A model generated the notes under the pieces. That model did no database searches. It was not told the origin of the DNA and saw nothing but the letters and a program-made list of their open reading frames with translations. The position numbers and the translations under genes were made by a program. From Planctomycetota bacterium (GTDB lineage: Bacteria; Planctomycetota; Brocadiia; Brocadiales; Brocadiaceae), in NCBI GenBank assembly GCA_016188675.1, contig JACPHJ010000064.1, positions 1 through 64,000 of the forward strand: a stretch of 64,000 nt of DNA. Reading direction: 5' to 3'. Below are positions 34,846 through 43,025 of the stretch, piece after piece (within the stretch, counting starts at the first letter, position 1; the number at the start of each line of letters is the position of its first letter).

Positions 34846-35040
34846 TCACCGCAGAGACGCAGAGACCGTATCACAACCCCCAAATCCCCCTTTGTTAAGG
34901 GGGACTAAGGGGGTTGTAACTCTTTGCTGGTTCACTCGTCCCCGATTGAGCCGAAACATTTAGCATGATTCCTTATCACTGCACAAGTTCAAACCTTAAA
35001 GTACCCTTCAATATATGGTTCAATCTGCAAGATTGAACCA
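34846..35040. repeat. Cluster of dispersed repeats between recQ and the SUMF1-like gene
   Basis: Three families lie in this 0.4-kb spacer: ACCGCAGAGACGCAGAG (34850), the C-run/G-run element (34870-34920) and hairpins built on GGTTCAATC, such as TGGTTCAATC-TGCAA-GATTGAACCA (35016-35040). A further GTTCTCTGCGCCTTTGCGGTG lies at 35112-35132. No other gene is visible up to 35196. Confidence 0.75.
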
Positions 35041-35196
35041 GCCTTGAGGATTAAGGTGAGAGTGTTTTCGTGTCAAAAAAAGAAAGAGACTTTACAATGA
35101 TCTTTAATGCTTTGCGTTCTCTGCGCCTTTGCGGTGAACTATTACAAAAAGAAAACCATTTTGACATTTATATATTCTATGATAAACTTTTGCAAT

Positions 35197-36096
35197 ATGA
35201 TTAAAAAGAACGAAAGAATAGCGAAGATTCCGGAAGACATGGCACTCATTCCTGAAGGCCCGTTTCTCATGGGCAGTACAAAAGAAGATATCGAAAGGTT
35301 ATTAGACCTCGACCGCAACATCGAAGTCGAAAGGTTGGAAAATGAAATGCCCCAAAGGGAGGTCTTTCTGAGCGCCTACCTCATTGATAAATACCCCGTA
35401 ACCAATGCTCAATATAAGAAATTCATCGAATCCGGCGGTTACACACAAAAACCATTATGGTCGGAAGCTGGGTGGCAATATGTTTTGGAGTCGAACCCAT
35501 TGGAAAACAACGGTCTGGATGGTGTTTTTCATGGAGAACCTGATTGTCCCGTGGTAAACATCTCGTGGTATGAGGCCGAGGCATTTGCAAAATGGGCTGG
35601 AAAGAGACTGCCAACCGAGGCAGAATGGGAAAAGGCCGCCCGCGGTACTGATGGCAGGACATACCCGTGGGGCAATGAGTTTGACAAAACGGGGCTGAAC
35701 TGCGCCGAGTCCAAGATTGAAAAACCCACCCCTGTTACAAAATATCCGCAGGGACAGAGTGTTTACGGATGCCTTGATATGGCAGGAAACGTTTGGGAAT
35801 GGACGTCCGATTGGTACGACAGCCAGTATTACCGCCATGCCCCCAATAAAGACCCACAAGGGCCTAATGTGGCCGAAGAAAACCCCTATTTTGGCAGACC
35901 GGAAGAAGTAGGCATCTCCATTTACGAACTAAAACCCTCACCAACAAGCAAGGCGCTGAGCGGCTGTAAGGTGCTGCGGGGCGGTTCGTGGAATGGTTCG
36001 GGCGTTGTCCACATCCGGTGCACGAATCGGGATTACGACGAACCCACATATAAAAACGACACCATCGGCTTCAGGTGCGCCAGGTCACTGGGGTAA
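35197..36096 (+). CDS. SUMF1/FGE-like protein without the canonical Cys pair
   Basis: 299 residues from the ATG at 35197 (upstream in-frame ATGs at 35179 and 35107 add an unlikely hydrophobic leader). The fold is that of sulfatase-modifying factor/EgtB-type proteins: MALIPEGPFLMGS, IDKYPVTNAQYKKFI, RLPTEAEWEKAARG, GCLDMAGNVWEWTSDWYDSQ, and KVLRGGSWN...GFRCARS. In formylglycine-generating enzymes two copper-binding Cys follow the GGS box; here only RCTNRD remains, so it is probably not a classic sulfatase activator. The real activity is unknown. No clear ribosome site is seen. Confidence 0.82.
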   Translation: MIKKNERIAKIPEDMALIPEGPFLMGSTKEDIERLLDLDRNIEVERLENEMPQREVFLSAYLIDKYPVTNAQYKKFIESGGYTQKPLWSEAGWQYVLESNPLENNGLDGVFHGEPDCPVVNISWYEAEAFAKWAGKRLPTEAEWEKAARGTDGRTYPWGNEFDKTGLNCAESKIEKPTPVTKYPQGQSVYGCLDMAGNVWEWTSDWYDSQYYRHAPNKDPQGPNVAEENPYFGRPEEVGISIYELKPSPTSKALSGCKVLRGGSWNGSGVVHIRCTNRDYDEPTYKNDTIGFRCARSLG

Positions 36097-36476
36097 ATTT
36101 ATGTATAGAAATATTCAAACTATTATTAATAAACCCACCCCTACCCCTCTCAAGAGGGGAATTTTAGGAGTCCCCTCCTGGGAGGGGTAAGGGGTGGGTG
36201 AAAGCCGTTGGGTTTTTGTTTTGATTTGTTTCCCTGCGCGCTCAGCGTCCCTCTGCTGGTTCAGGCTTGTAGCCTGAGCCGAAATATTTTGGTTCAATCG
36301 AGGACGATTGAACCAACCAAGGGCGTTTGCACCCGCAGATTACGCTGATTGCACAGATTATTTGCATCTTTTGTCTGTGTAATCTGAGAAATCTGTGGTT
36401 TCTGTTTTGATTTGTTTCTCTGCGCGCTCAGCGTCCTCTGCGGTAAACTATTACAGATTTTTTATAAGGAGATAAA
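36097..36476. repeat. Gene-free 380-bp spacer packed with dispersed repeats
   Basis: 36131-36200 is a double ACCCACCCCT-type palindrome with CAAGAGGGG and CCTGGGAGGGG cores. 36259-36280 is a GGTTCAGGC...GCCTGAGCC stem. 36289-36316 is a 12-bp-arm hairpin on TTGGTTCAATCG. GCGCTCAGCGTCC fragments recur at 36238 and 36425. No gene is readable. Confidence 0.75.
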
Positions 36477-36490
36477 ATGAACATTCTAGT

Positions 36491-37444
36491 TTGAACATTC
36501 TAGTTTCTGGCTCGATTGCATATGACAGGATTATGGACTTTCCCGGCAAATTTTCTGACCACATACTTCCCGATAAGATACACATGCTGAACGTGTGTTT
36601 TATGATAAACGGCTTGACCGAGAATTTCGGAGGCACTGCGGGCAATATCGCCTATGCCCTTTCCCTGCTCGGTGTAAGTCCAACCATACTGGCCACGGCA
36701 GGACGCGACTTCGAACCCTATAGAAACTGGTTAACGAAGCACAACATTTCCACAAAACATATCAAGGTCATAGACGAAGAACTCACAGCAGGCGCATATA
36801 TAACGACTGACCAGTCAGACAATCAGATAACGGCGTTCAATCCAGGGGCAATGAAATTCAACTCCAACTTTGATTTCGATTCCGTAGCACGCGATAAGAC
36901 CCTTGCTATTGTGGCGCCGGGGAATTTGGGTGACATGGTTAATTTCTCGAATACCTACAAAAAGAAAGGGATTGACTATATCTTTGACCCGGGGCAATCC
37001 CTCCCTGCCTGGACGAAAGAGCTTTTGACGGAACTGATACACGGCTCAAAAATATTCATCTGCAATGACTATGAACTGCAGTTGACGCAGGAGAAGACCT
37101 CCCTGACGGTTGATGACATCCTGGGGATGACTGAGACGCTGATCGTAACCAAGGGCGAATACGGCTCTACAGTCATGCGTAAGGAAAACAAACAAACCAA
37201 AACCTTCGAGATACCTGTCGCTAAGGTAAATCAGGTAAGCGACCCCACCGGCGCGGGTGATGCTTACAGGGCTGGACTGATCAAGGGACTCACAATATCG
37301 AAAAATGACGTCTTCCACGCCGCAAAAATAGGGGCCGTTTGCGCCGCCTATTGTGTGGAGGTCTACGGCCCTCAAAATTTCCAGTTTACTCCCGAAGCAT
37401 TCAACAAACGCTTCGAGGAGGTTTTTGGGAAGAGGGCATTTTAA
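36491..37444 (+). CDS. PfkB-family carbohydrate/nucleoside kinase with a displaced start
   Basis: 317 residues of a ribokinase-type kinase, probably adenosine-kinase-like: GTAGNIAYALSLLG near the substrate site, then TDQSDNQITAFNPGAM, and the catalytic ATP/anion-hole segment DPTGAGDAYRAGLIKG with the Asp base. It phosphorylates a sugar or nucleoside hydroxyl with ATP. The natural start appears to be the ATG at 36477, with AAGGAG just upstream, but that frame ends after five codons in TGA (36492-36494) because a 14-bp segment is duplicated in tandem. Translation of the kinase must restart at TTG 36491, whose bases overlap that TGA. The catalytic core is intact. Confidence 0.85.
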   Translation: MNILVSGSIAYDRIMDFPGKFSDHILPDKIHMLNVCFMINGLTENFGGTAGNIAYALSLLGVSPTILATAGRDFEPYRNWLTKHNISTKHIKVIDEELTAGAYITTDQSDNQITAFNPGAMKFNSNFDFDSVARDKTLAIVAPGNLGDMVNFSNTYKKKGIDYIFDPGQSLPAWTKELLTELIHGSKIFICNDYELQLTQEKTSLTVDDILGMTETLIVTKGEYGSTVMRKENKQTKTFEIPVAKVNQVSDPTGAGDAYRAGLIKGLTISKNDVFHAAKIGAVCAAYCVEVYGPQNFQFTPEAFNKRFEEVFGKRAF

Positions 37445-37549
37445 AGAAACGACAAACAACGGAGGTCAATGAGAAAGACCAGCAGATTGTTAAAAAAGAA
37501 TCAACTTCATTAGCAAGAATAAAGTCCCATTCCTGACTTCATGCAGTGG

Positions 37550-38002
37550 TTAGACCTTGTTGCCTATTTCTAGGGCAAAGATTCTTGGAAGCGATTCACG
37601 TAAGAACGCTCGCTTGTTCATTGGGGCGATTGAGATGCATTGCTGCAAAAAATCTTTGTCCTTCTGTGGAATCTTGAAAACGTCTTTGTATACAGCCAGT
37701 ATCCACATTCTATAAATGAGAAATAGGGGAGGCTGTTCGCCCGTAAGCTTGCCATAGTCATTCGTTGCAGCATAGAGGAGAAATTCTGTCTGTTTCGGAT
37801 CAAAATCCAGGAAATCATCGGGGTCATCCTGCGCATGCTTGAAGAAGTTTTGATACTTCCGAAGGTCTTTTATTACCTCTTTTTTTATGTCCTTACTGAG
37901 ATAGGGACTCAGGGTTTCATCAATCTGTGTAGACTTGCCAGCCGTTTTTAGCAAGTCTGTCAATATGTTTGACACTGCTCCCAGCAAGGTGTTAATTGAC
38001 AC
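37550..38002 (-). CDS. Hypothetical alpha-helical protein
   Basis: 150 residues, mainly helical. The opening is hydrophobic and Ser-rich (SINTLLGAVSNILTDLLK), followed by DLRKYQNFFKHAQDDPDDFLDF and a Phe-rich core (EQPPLFLIYRMWILAVYKDVF). No family is recognised. Coding on the minus strand, it is divergent from brnT, whose promoter lies about 31 bp away. It may be part of the same accessory island. The frame is open and the composition credible, but there is no further evidence. Confidence 0.5.
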   Translation of the reverse strand: MSINTLLGAVSNILTDLLKTAGKSTQIDETLSPYLSKDIKKEVIKDLRKYQNFFKHAQDDPDDFLDFDPKQTEFLLYAATNDYGKLTGEQPPLFLIYRMWILAVYKDVFKIPQKDKDFLQQCISIAPMNKRAFLRESLPRIFALEIGNKV

Positions 38003-38032
38003 GAAATCATGCTCAAAGTATCTATTTTATAT

Positions 38033-38061
38033 TTGACTTGTACATATAATGTACATACAAT
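38033..38061 (+). promoter_or_regulatory. brnT promoter with a 17-bp operator filling the spacer
   Basis: A -35 TTGACT (38033-38038) and -10 TACAAT (38056-38061) are 17 bp apart. The spacer 38039-38055 is exactly the palindrome TGTACAT-ATA-ATGTACA. The predicted start of transcription falls at about 38068, on the brnT ATG itself. Confidence 0.75.
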
Positions 38062-38067
38062 TTATTT

Positions 38068-38343
38068 ATGCTTTACCAATGGGACATGGAGAAAGCAGAT
38101 TCTAATTTAAGGAAACATGGCATTGATTTCGCTGATGCGGTTGGAGTATTTGAAGATGAGTGGGCATTAACCATTAAAGAACATTACGTTGAAAACGAGC
38201 AGCGTTTTGTAACTTTGGGGATGGATTTTCTTGGTCGTGTACTTGTTGTTGTATACACATACAGGAATAATGACATACGTCTAATTTCAGCACGCACAAC
38301 CACAAAAAGAGAAAGGAAAATTTATGAAAGAAAAAGAGTATGA
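38068..38343 (+). CDS. brnT: BrnT toxin (RelE-fold RNase)
   Basis: 91 residues typical of BrnT: FADAVGVFEDEWALT, RFVTLGMDFLGRVLVVVYTY, RLISARTTTKRERKIYE. BrnT is a RelE-like ribonuclease that is stopped by BrnA and, unusually, precedes its antitoxin in the operon, as here. The conserved Arg/Arg-Glu tail motif is intact. There is no ribosome site before the ATG; with the promoter described, the mRNA may be leaderless. It overlaps brnA by 20 bp, which gives coupled translation. Confidence 0.88.
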   Translation: MLYQWDMEKADSNLRKHGIDFADAVGVFEDEWALTIKEHYVENEQRFVTLGMDFLGRVLVVVYTYRNNDIRLISARTTTKRERKIYERKRV

Positions 38344-38584
38344 ATTTAATGATGCAGAACAGGGTGCAATAGTGAAACCTGCAAGAGGAAAGACTCGTAT
38401 CACTATACGTATTGACACAGACATACTAAATTGGTTCCGCAACCAAATTCATAAGGCTGGCGGAGGTAACTATCAAACGTTAATCAATGATGCGTTGCGA
38501 GAGTATATCCAGCAAACGAATAGTACGCTTGAAGGAAAACTACGTAAGGTAATTCGAGAAGAACTCAAAGTGATTACGAAATAA
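38324..38584 (+). CDS. brnA: BrnA antitoxin
   Basis: 86 residues with the BrnA ribbon-helix-helix pattern: the segment KTRITIRIDTDILNWFRNQI is the DNA-binding strand and helix, followed by GGGNYQTLINDALREYI. It binds BrnT and represses the operon; the 17-bp palindrome in the promoter is its probable operator. It follows brnT in the standard order, with a 20-bp overlap. The C-terminal tail (KLRKVIREELKVITK) is basic. The following 100 bp show no gene. Confidence 0.88.
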   Translation: MKEKEYEFNDAEQGAIVKPARGKTRITIRIDTDILNWFRNQIHKAGGGNYQTLINDALREYIQQTNSTLEGKLRKVIREELKVITK

Positions 38585-38685
38585 TCCATTCTATTCGGTA
38601 ATCGATTAGAGTAGGAAACCGGCGTAGTGGCTTTGACATTGCCTATCCCCATTTTCACGAGGTTATATCTGTTTCTGTCCATATC

Positions 38686-38790
38686 TGTGGTTGCTTTTAA
38701 GGTTTGAATATTACAGTAATCCCCTTTCAAAATTTCCAATCACTGAAAAGATTTTACCCCTATTCTTTTGCATTATTTTTTTAGGACTAA
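38686..38790 (-). pseudogene. Degenerate duplicate of the 3' end of the U32 peptidase gene
   Basis: Reading the minus strand gives MQKNRGKIFSVIGNFERGLL then a stop. The end of the U32 protein at 39805 reads MQDKSKVKNSVIGNFERGLL then a stop. About 100 bp, including the flanking TCTGTGGTTGC, align with 39777-39872. It sits next to the VapC gene, so the HTH/VapC pair lies between the original and the copy. Confidence 0.7.
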
Positions 38791-38822
38791 TCATGCTGCC
38801 CGATTTGAGATGGCATTGCCTT

Positions 38823-39209
38823 TCACCATATAACCTTAATTCCCTTAGCGTGTATCTCCTTATCACTGCTAACTAGCGGACTGCCAATTAATACGGCGGT
38901 TGCAAGTATTAATCTATCGTGTACCTCTAATCCTTTTATTGTTTCTGCTATTTTTAATAATCTGTTGTCAAAAGGGACTATCTCATAGTTGATACTTTCT
39001 TCTAAATTTAATAAAAGCGTATGAAACGATAAATTGACACGCCCCTTTTCTATCAGATAAAGAATTTCCATTAAAACTATTATCGGAATGTAGATCGTGT
39101 CTGTTTCTTCTGCTTCTTTAATAGCCTTTAACGCCTTTGGTGATAACTTATGATTCAAATTCTTATCCAAATACCAAATGAAGGCGTGCGTATCCAAAGT
39201 TATTTCCAT
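38823..39209 (-). CDS. vapC: VapC-type PIN-domain toxin
   Basis: 128 residues with complete PIN active-site acidic residues: the N-terminal LDTHAFIWYL, EILYLIEKG, and HDRLILATAV followed by SSDKEI. PIN toxins cut RNA using Mg ions. It overlaps the HTH-protein gene by 10 bp in antitoxin-toxin order, the classic layout of a TA operon. Unlike the other PIN frames in this window, this one is intact. No ribosome site is needed because the overlap gives coupling. Confidence 0.88.
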   Translation of the reverse strand: MEITLDTHAFIWYLDKNLNHKLSPKALKAIKEAEETDTIYIPIIVLMEILYLIEKGRVNLSFHTLLLNLEESINYEIVPFDNRLLKIAETIKGLEVHDRLILATAVLIGSPLVSSDKEIHAKGIKVIW

Positions 39210-39478
39210 ATCGCTTTAGTTTCTTCAAGGTCTTTTTCAGTTACCTTACTATTACTTGTTATTCCCTGTAGGGAAATACGCACTTCTTTTTTTGACTCCT
39301 GAGTCTCTTTGAAATATTCTCTCAGCGCTTCCTCTGTAACAAGCCATTTAGTACCCATTTTCCTTGCCCTGAGCTTTCCCTGTCGAATGTATGTCCTCAA
39401 GGTAAACGTTGTGATACCTAAGCTTTTCGACAACTCTTTTAGTGAGTAAAGTTTTAATTCCCCCAATTGAATAGGCAT
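39200..39478 (-). CDS. MerR/excisionase-type HTH protein, probable antitoxin
   Basis: 92 residues. The first 60 form a winged-helix excisionase-like fold (SLKELSKSLGITTFTLRTYI, KLRARKMGTKWLVTEEAL), a DNA-binding type seen as antitoxin partner of PIN toxins. The C-terminal part is charged and probably wraps the toxin (ITSNSKVTEKDLEETKAIWK). It overlaps vapC by 10 bp. The 326-bp gap upstream (39479-39804) has no gene: it holds a GGTTCAATCG hairpin (39724-39747) and the start of the U32 3'-duplicate region. Confidence 0.8.
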   Translation of the reverse strand: MPIQLGELKLYSLKELSKSLGITTFTLRTYIRQGKLRARKMGTKWLVTEEALREYFKETQESKKEVRISLQGITSNSKVTEKDLEETKAIWK

Positions 39479-39804
39479 TTATTATCTCCTGTGGTTAAAC
39501 GAGTAACATTTTTAGCAATAATACCCAAGATAATATTATTTATCAATTTATTTTTACGTTTACCCTATACTTACTACCCAGATTCTGCAATAGGATACTG
39601 ATAAACACTGACAAACTCAGATAAATGGTTGGTGATGGATTCACTCACGCAGATTGAAACATACGGTTTGAACTTGGCTACGAATCTTGAGCTGGCATAA
39701 ACCGTAAAAATGCCAAACGTTTCGGTTCAATCGTGAACGAGTGAACCATCCAAAGAATGTCTGTGTAATCAGCGAAATCTGTGGTTGCCTTTAACGCTTT
39801 ATTG

Positions 39805-42606
39805 CTACAGTAACCCCCTTTCAAAATTCCCAATCACTGAATTCTTAACCTTACTCTTATCCTGCATTTTCAAGAATATATCATTTATCATTTCAGGCGT
39901 ATAATCCTTACAACATAAATCAATCCTGAAGTCCCTTTGCCCGGCATCCAGGTGCTTTGGAATTAGGTGGATAATGGAGAAGGGTTTCTGTCCAATTACG
40001 ACTGTCTTACATTCCTCATTTATGGCCATAAAGCGGTCACCATATTCATTTTCTAGTATTACCTGCTTGAAACCGCATTGATTTACTCCGGGACACATTC
40101 CTTTCATATTCGCCCAGACACATGTTTCTGAAGTGAAGAGCGGTGTATCCTGATAAATAATTACATCCGAATTTGGAGAGAAAAGCTTCTCCAAATTCTC
40201 CTTGTCGTCTTCCGGGGAGAGTGTATGTCTGCAGAATCCCAATTCCCTCAGTTTCACTGCCGCAAGCGGGTTCAGGCAATATAATGGGTAATCAGCAAAT
40301 AACTGGACGTCCTCATCCGCAAATAGTTCCCTAGCGCCAAGATTCGAAATCTGGAATTGTCGAAAGTCCTGTGATATCAACTCCTGCACGATCTTCTTAA
40401 AGTACCCAAAGGTCATATATCCTGTTCCCGTATCCCTCATAATGGCGGGCAATGAGAAAACGATCTTGTCCTTTATATTCGATGGAGAGATACCTTCATT
40501 ATTTTCTATGCAGGTTTTTAACAACCCCCCTTCATCCCCCTTAACAAAGGGGGACTTAGGGGGTTGTTTCCCTTTATTAATGGGGATCTGATTATGGCTT
40601 TGCTGCGCCAGGAGATCCCCAATCGTTTCATCTGTCAGGGCAATGTATATCTTGTAAATATTTTCCAGGGGGATGTGGTTCAAATAGTCTGGTTTATCTA
40701 TCTTCAGGGAGAACCTGATGCCATCTCCAGAAACGTCGGTTGCTAACAAATTACTACTCAAATTAACCACGGACAACCCCCTCTGTCCCCCTTTGTTAAG
40801 GGGGAATAAAGGGGGTTGTTCATGACACCCTTTATTCGTCAATCGCCAACCGAAATTTCCGTACGTTGGATTAGTAAATTCAATAACCTCCCCCTTCAAC
40901 CACTTCTTTACCTCTTCGCTCCTACTCTCTTTATCCCTCTGCCATTCTTCACAAAAGATTCGGAAATAATTCCTTCGAATTTCATTTAATACACTGAGCG
41001 GGACAAATAATCCCCCGGAAATTTCTATATGAATGCCTGCTAACTCAAATGGCGTCTCCCCCAGGCGTGAGAAGCACGCCTTTATATCCTCCGTTCCCGT
41101 TGTCCTGTGAATCCCTTTTTCCAGTTTTACAGAAAAATCCCTGGAAAACGAAAAATGTCTTGTACCTCCCTTTATGCCTATGCCATCAGGCGTTACTTTT
41201 ATTTCCAAATCCACGGGTATTTTTGAAGTAACAAGTTTTTTCGGAACTTTTGGCGCAAACGTTTCTTTGACTTTCTGGGAAGAGAGTAAGTACAGCCTTG
41301 CACCCGGTCTATAATGTCGTTCAGTGTCGAGCATAGCGATTTCGCCCGCCTTTATACCAAATACCCTCTTCCCATTGGCCTTGATATTCTTGACATGTAA
41401 CAAGGTGGGTTCTTTTGAACCGTCTTCAAAAACCTGTAGTAAATCCCTTACACCAATTTCAGCATCTGCCCTTATTTTAATGTATCCCTTCTCTGACTTT
41501 ATTACCTCTCCTGCATAAGAGCCAATATTTGCAGGATATGATGGATTAATCATATCCGTCGCCTTGATTTGATTATTATTTGATAATCGCTCAATATCAT
41601 GAAGGAACCCTGGGGATTTTATAACCTCCCCTCTCTCCCCTCCTTGCGAAGGAGGGGATAAGGGGTGGTCATTTTTTGGACATTGAGCATATTTATTATT
41701 TATATTTTTTTTACTTCGCTGATAATTTCCTTCAAATAGGTATGAGTGTGTTGTCTCACGGCTAAATACCGTATTCATGAGATGGATGGCGTCGTTCATA
41801 TCCTCAAGCTTGCCGTCAATGGCTTGACGGTAGACATGAGTCACTACAGCCACGTATTCAGGCGATTTCATGCGGCCCTCAATCTTACATGAAGATACAC
41901 CAGCCTCAATCAATTCGTTAATATGCGACAATGCGCGGAGGTCTTTCATGGAAAACAGATACCCGCCTTCACCCGGCTGCGATGTGTAATACATCCTGCA
42001 TGGCTGCGCGCAGCGGCCGCGATTCCCGCTCCTGCCGCCCATCATACTGCTAAAGAAACATAACCCTGAATAGGAATAGCACAACGCCCCGTGCACAAAT
42101 ACTTCTATCTCCATGCTGGAATTTTGCGCAATATTTTTAATTTCATCAATCGTCAACTCTCTCGACAAGACGACACGTTTAAATCCCATCCTTTCGAGTT
42201 GTCTGACCCCGGCAAGATTGTGAATGGTCATTTGAGTACTGGCATGAAGATTAAATTGAGGAAATTGAGATTTTATTAAGTAAAGAAGCCCCAAATCCTG
42301 GATAATCAATGCATCTGGCTGCAGCTCATCCAATGCAATTAAACAATCCACAATCTTTTCAAGTTCGTGTGTTTTAATCAGGGTATTAATGGCAATGTAG
42401 ACCCTGACGGACCTTTTGCGGGCGTAGGCAATGGCCTTGCCGGTATCGTCAATGGTAAAATTGTCCGCGCCTGCACGGGCGCTGAAATCCTTTAAGCCCA
42501 GATAAACGGCGTCAGCCCCGTTCTCAACGGCGGCAAAAAAGCACTCCATATCACCGGCGGGGGAAAGTAGCTCTGGCTTTTTTAGTTGAGATTGAGTGGT
42601 GAACAT
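39805..42606 (-). CDS. U32-family peptidase / rRNA or tRNA hydroxylation protein with DUF3656-like C-terminus
   Basis: About 933 residues. The N-terminal half is a U32 TIM-barrel: ELLSPAGDMECFFAAVENGA, DAVYLGLKDFSARAGADNF, SYSGLCFFSSMMGGRSGNRG, then a Cys-rich RCAQPCRMYYTS. These Cys probably bind an iron-sulfur cluster, as in RlhA/TrhP hydroxylation enzymes of rRNA or tRNA. A C-terminal domain of the DUF3656 type follows. Three segments (HPLSPPSQGGERGE, QPPLFPLNKGGQRG, QPPKSPFVKGDEGG) are translated dispersed repeats in loops. The ATG at 42606 follows family length; a TTG at 42633 is an alternative. It is annotated by family only. Confidence 0.85.
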   Translation of the reverse strand: MFTTQSQLKKPELLSPAGDMECFFAAVENGADAVYLGLKDFSARAGADNFTIDDTGKAIAYARKRSVRVYIAINTLIKTHELEKIVDCLIALDELQPDALIIQDLGLLYLIKSQFPQFNLHASTQMTIHNLAGVRQLERMGFKRVVLSRELTIDEIKNIAQNSSMEIEVFVHGALCYSYSGLCFFSSMMGGRSGNRGRCAQPCRMYYTSQPGEGGYLFSMKDLRALSHINELIEAGVSSCKIEGRMKSPEYVAVVTHVYRQAIDGKLEDMNDAIHLMNTVFSRETTHSYLFEGNYQRSKKNINNKYAQCPKNDHPLSPPSQGGERGEVIKSPGFLHDIERLSNNNQIKATDMINPSYPANIGSYAGEVIKSEKGYIKIRADAEIGVRDLLQVFEDGSKEPTLLHVKNIKANGKRVFGIKAGEIAMLDTERHYRPGARLYLLSSQKVKETFAPKVPKKLVTSKIPVDLEIKVTPDGIGIKGGTRHFSFSRDFSVKLEKGIHRTTGTEDIKACFSRLGETPFELAGIHIEISGGLFVPLSVLNEIRRNYFRIFCEEWQRDKESRSEEVKKWLKGEVIEFTNPTYGNFGWRLTNKGCHEQPPLFPLNKGGQRGLSVVNLSSNLLATDVSGDGIRFSLKIDKPDYLNHIPLENIYKIYIALTDETIGDLLAQQSHNQIPINKGKQPPKSPFVKGDEGGLLKTCIENNEGISPSNIKDKIVFSLPAIMRDTGTGYMTFGYFKKIVQELISQDFRQFQISNLGARELFADEDVQLFADYPLYCLNPLAAVKLRELGFCRHTLSPEDDKENLEKLFSPNSDVIIYQDTPLFTSETCVWANMKGMCPGVNQCGFKQVILENEYGDRFMAINEECKTVVIGQKPFSIIHLIPKHLDAGQRDFRIDLCCKDYTPEMINDIFLKMQDKSKVKNSVIGNFERGLL
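40521..40568. repeat. In-frame dispersed repeat in the U32 gene (copy 1)
   Basis: A palindrome of C and G runs (CCCCCTTAACAAAGGGGG core) that codes for QPPKSPFVKGDEGG on the minus strand. It matches intergenic copies at 9.6 and 34.9 kb. Confidence 0.8.
40766..40822. repeat. In-frame dispersed repeat in the U32 gene (copy 2)
   Basis: Core CCCCCTTTGTTAAGGGGG. Codes for QPPLFPLNKGGQRG on the minus strand. Confidence 0.8.
41627..41670. repeat. In-frame dispersed repeat in the U32 gene (copy 3)
   Basis: Core CCCCTCCTTGCGAAGGAGGG with outer arms ACCTCCCC / GGGGTGGT. Codes for HPLSPPSQGGERG on the minus strand. Confidence 0.75.
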
Positions 42607-42783
42607 TAATTTATTACAACGAACTTTTAGCAAATTCAGGCAAGAAATTACGATTTACGAATTACGATTTTAAACTACGTCGTGAGCGCTCAGTCGAACG
42701 ATTGAAAAATCGTAAATCTGAGATCATAAATCTAAAATTTTTGGTTCTTTTTTATCGAGGTCAGGAATTGTGACTTGTTTTCA

Positions 42784-42957
42784 TCATTTACTAAAGGTGT
42801 CCTTATTTAATGCTTCATACAGGGCAATCTGTTCTTCCACGCTTAATTGACTGGGTTTGTTTTTGCTGCACAAGCATACAGCACAGCGTTCGTCGCTGCA
42901 AAACTGACAGCTAAAGCAATCATCACATGGATACTTTTTGTCCTTACATTTACTCAT
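42784..42957 (-). CDS. Small Cys-rich protein
   Basis: 57 residues from the ATG at 42957 (an ATG at 42975 adds six). Eight Cys occur in the first 36 residues, most in CxxC or CxC pairs (CDDCFSCQFC, CAVCLC), which is a metal-binding pattern. The C-terminal half is a helix (SVEEQIALYEALNKD). Family unknown; it could be a zinc or iron-sulfur binding adaptor. It is separated from the U32 gene by 150 bp that contain an inverted TCGTGAGCGCTCAGTCGAAC repeat. Confidence 0.55.
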   Translation of the reverse strand: MSKCKDKKYPCDDCFSCQFCSDERCAVCLCSKNKPSQLSVEEQIALYEALNKDTFSK

Positions 42958-43025
42958 TATAGTACGAAGTGACATACATGAAAGGAATTGGAATGTTGTA
43001 AAATCTGCGGTTTCTATTGTTACTA

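Noticed and set aside
35160-35185. Promoter TTGACA/TATGAT before the SUMF1-like gene
   Set aside because: The spacing is only 11 bp, too short for a normal sigma-70-type promoter.
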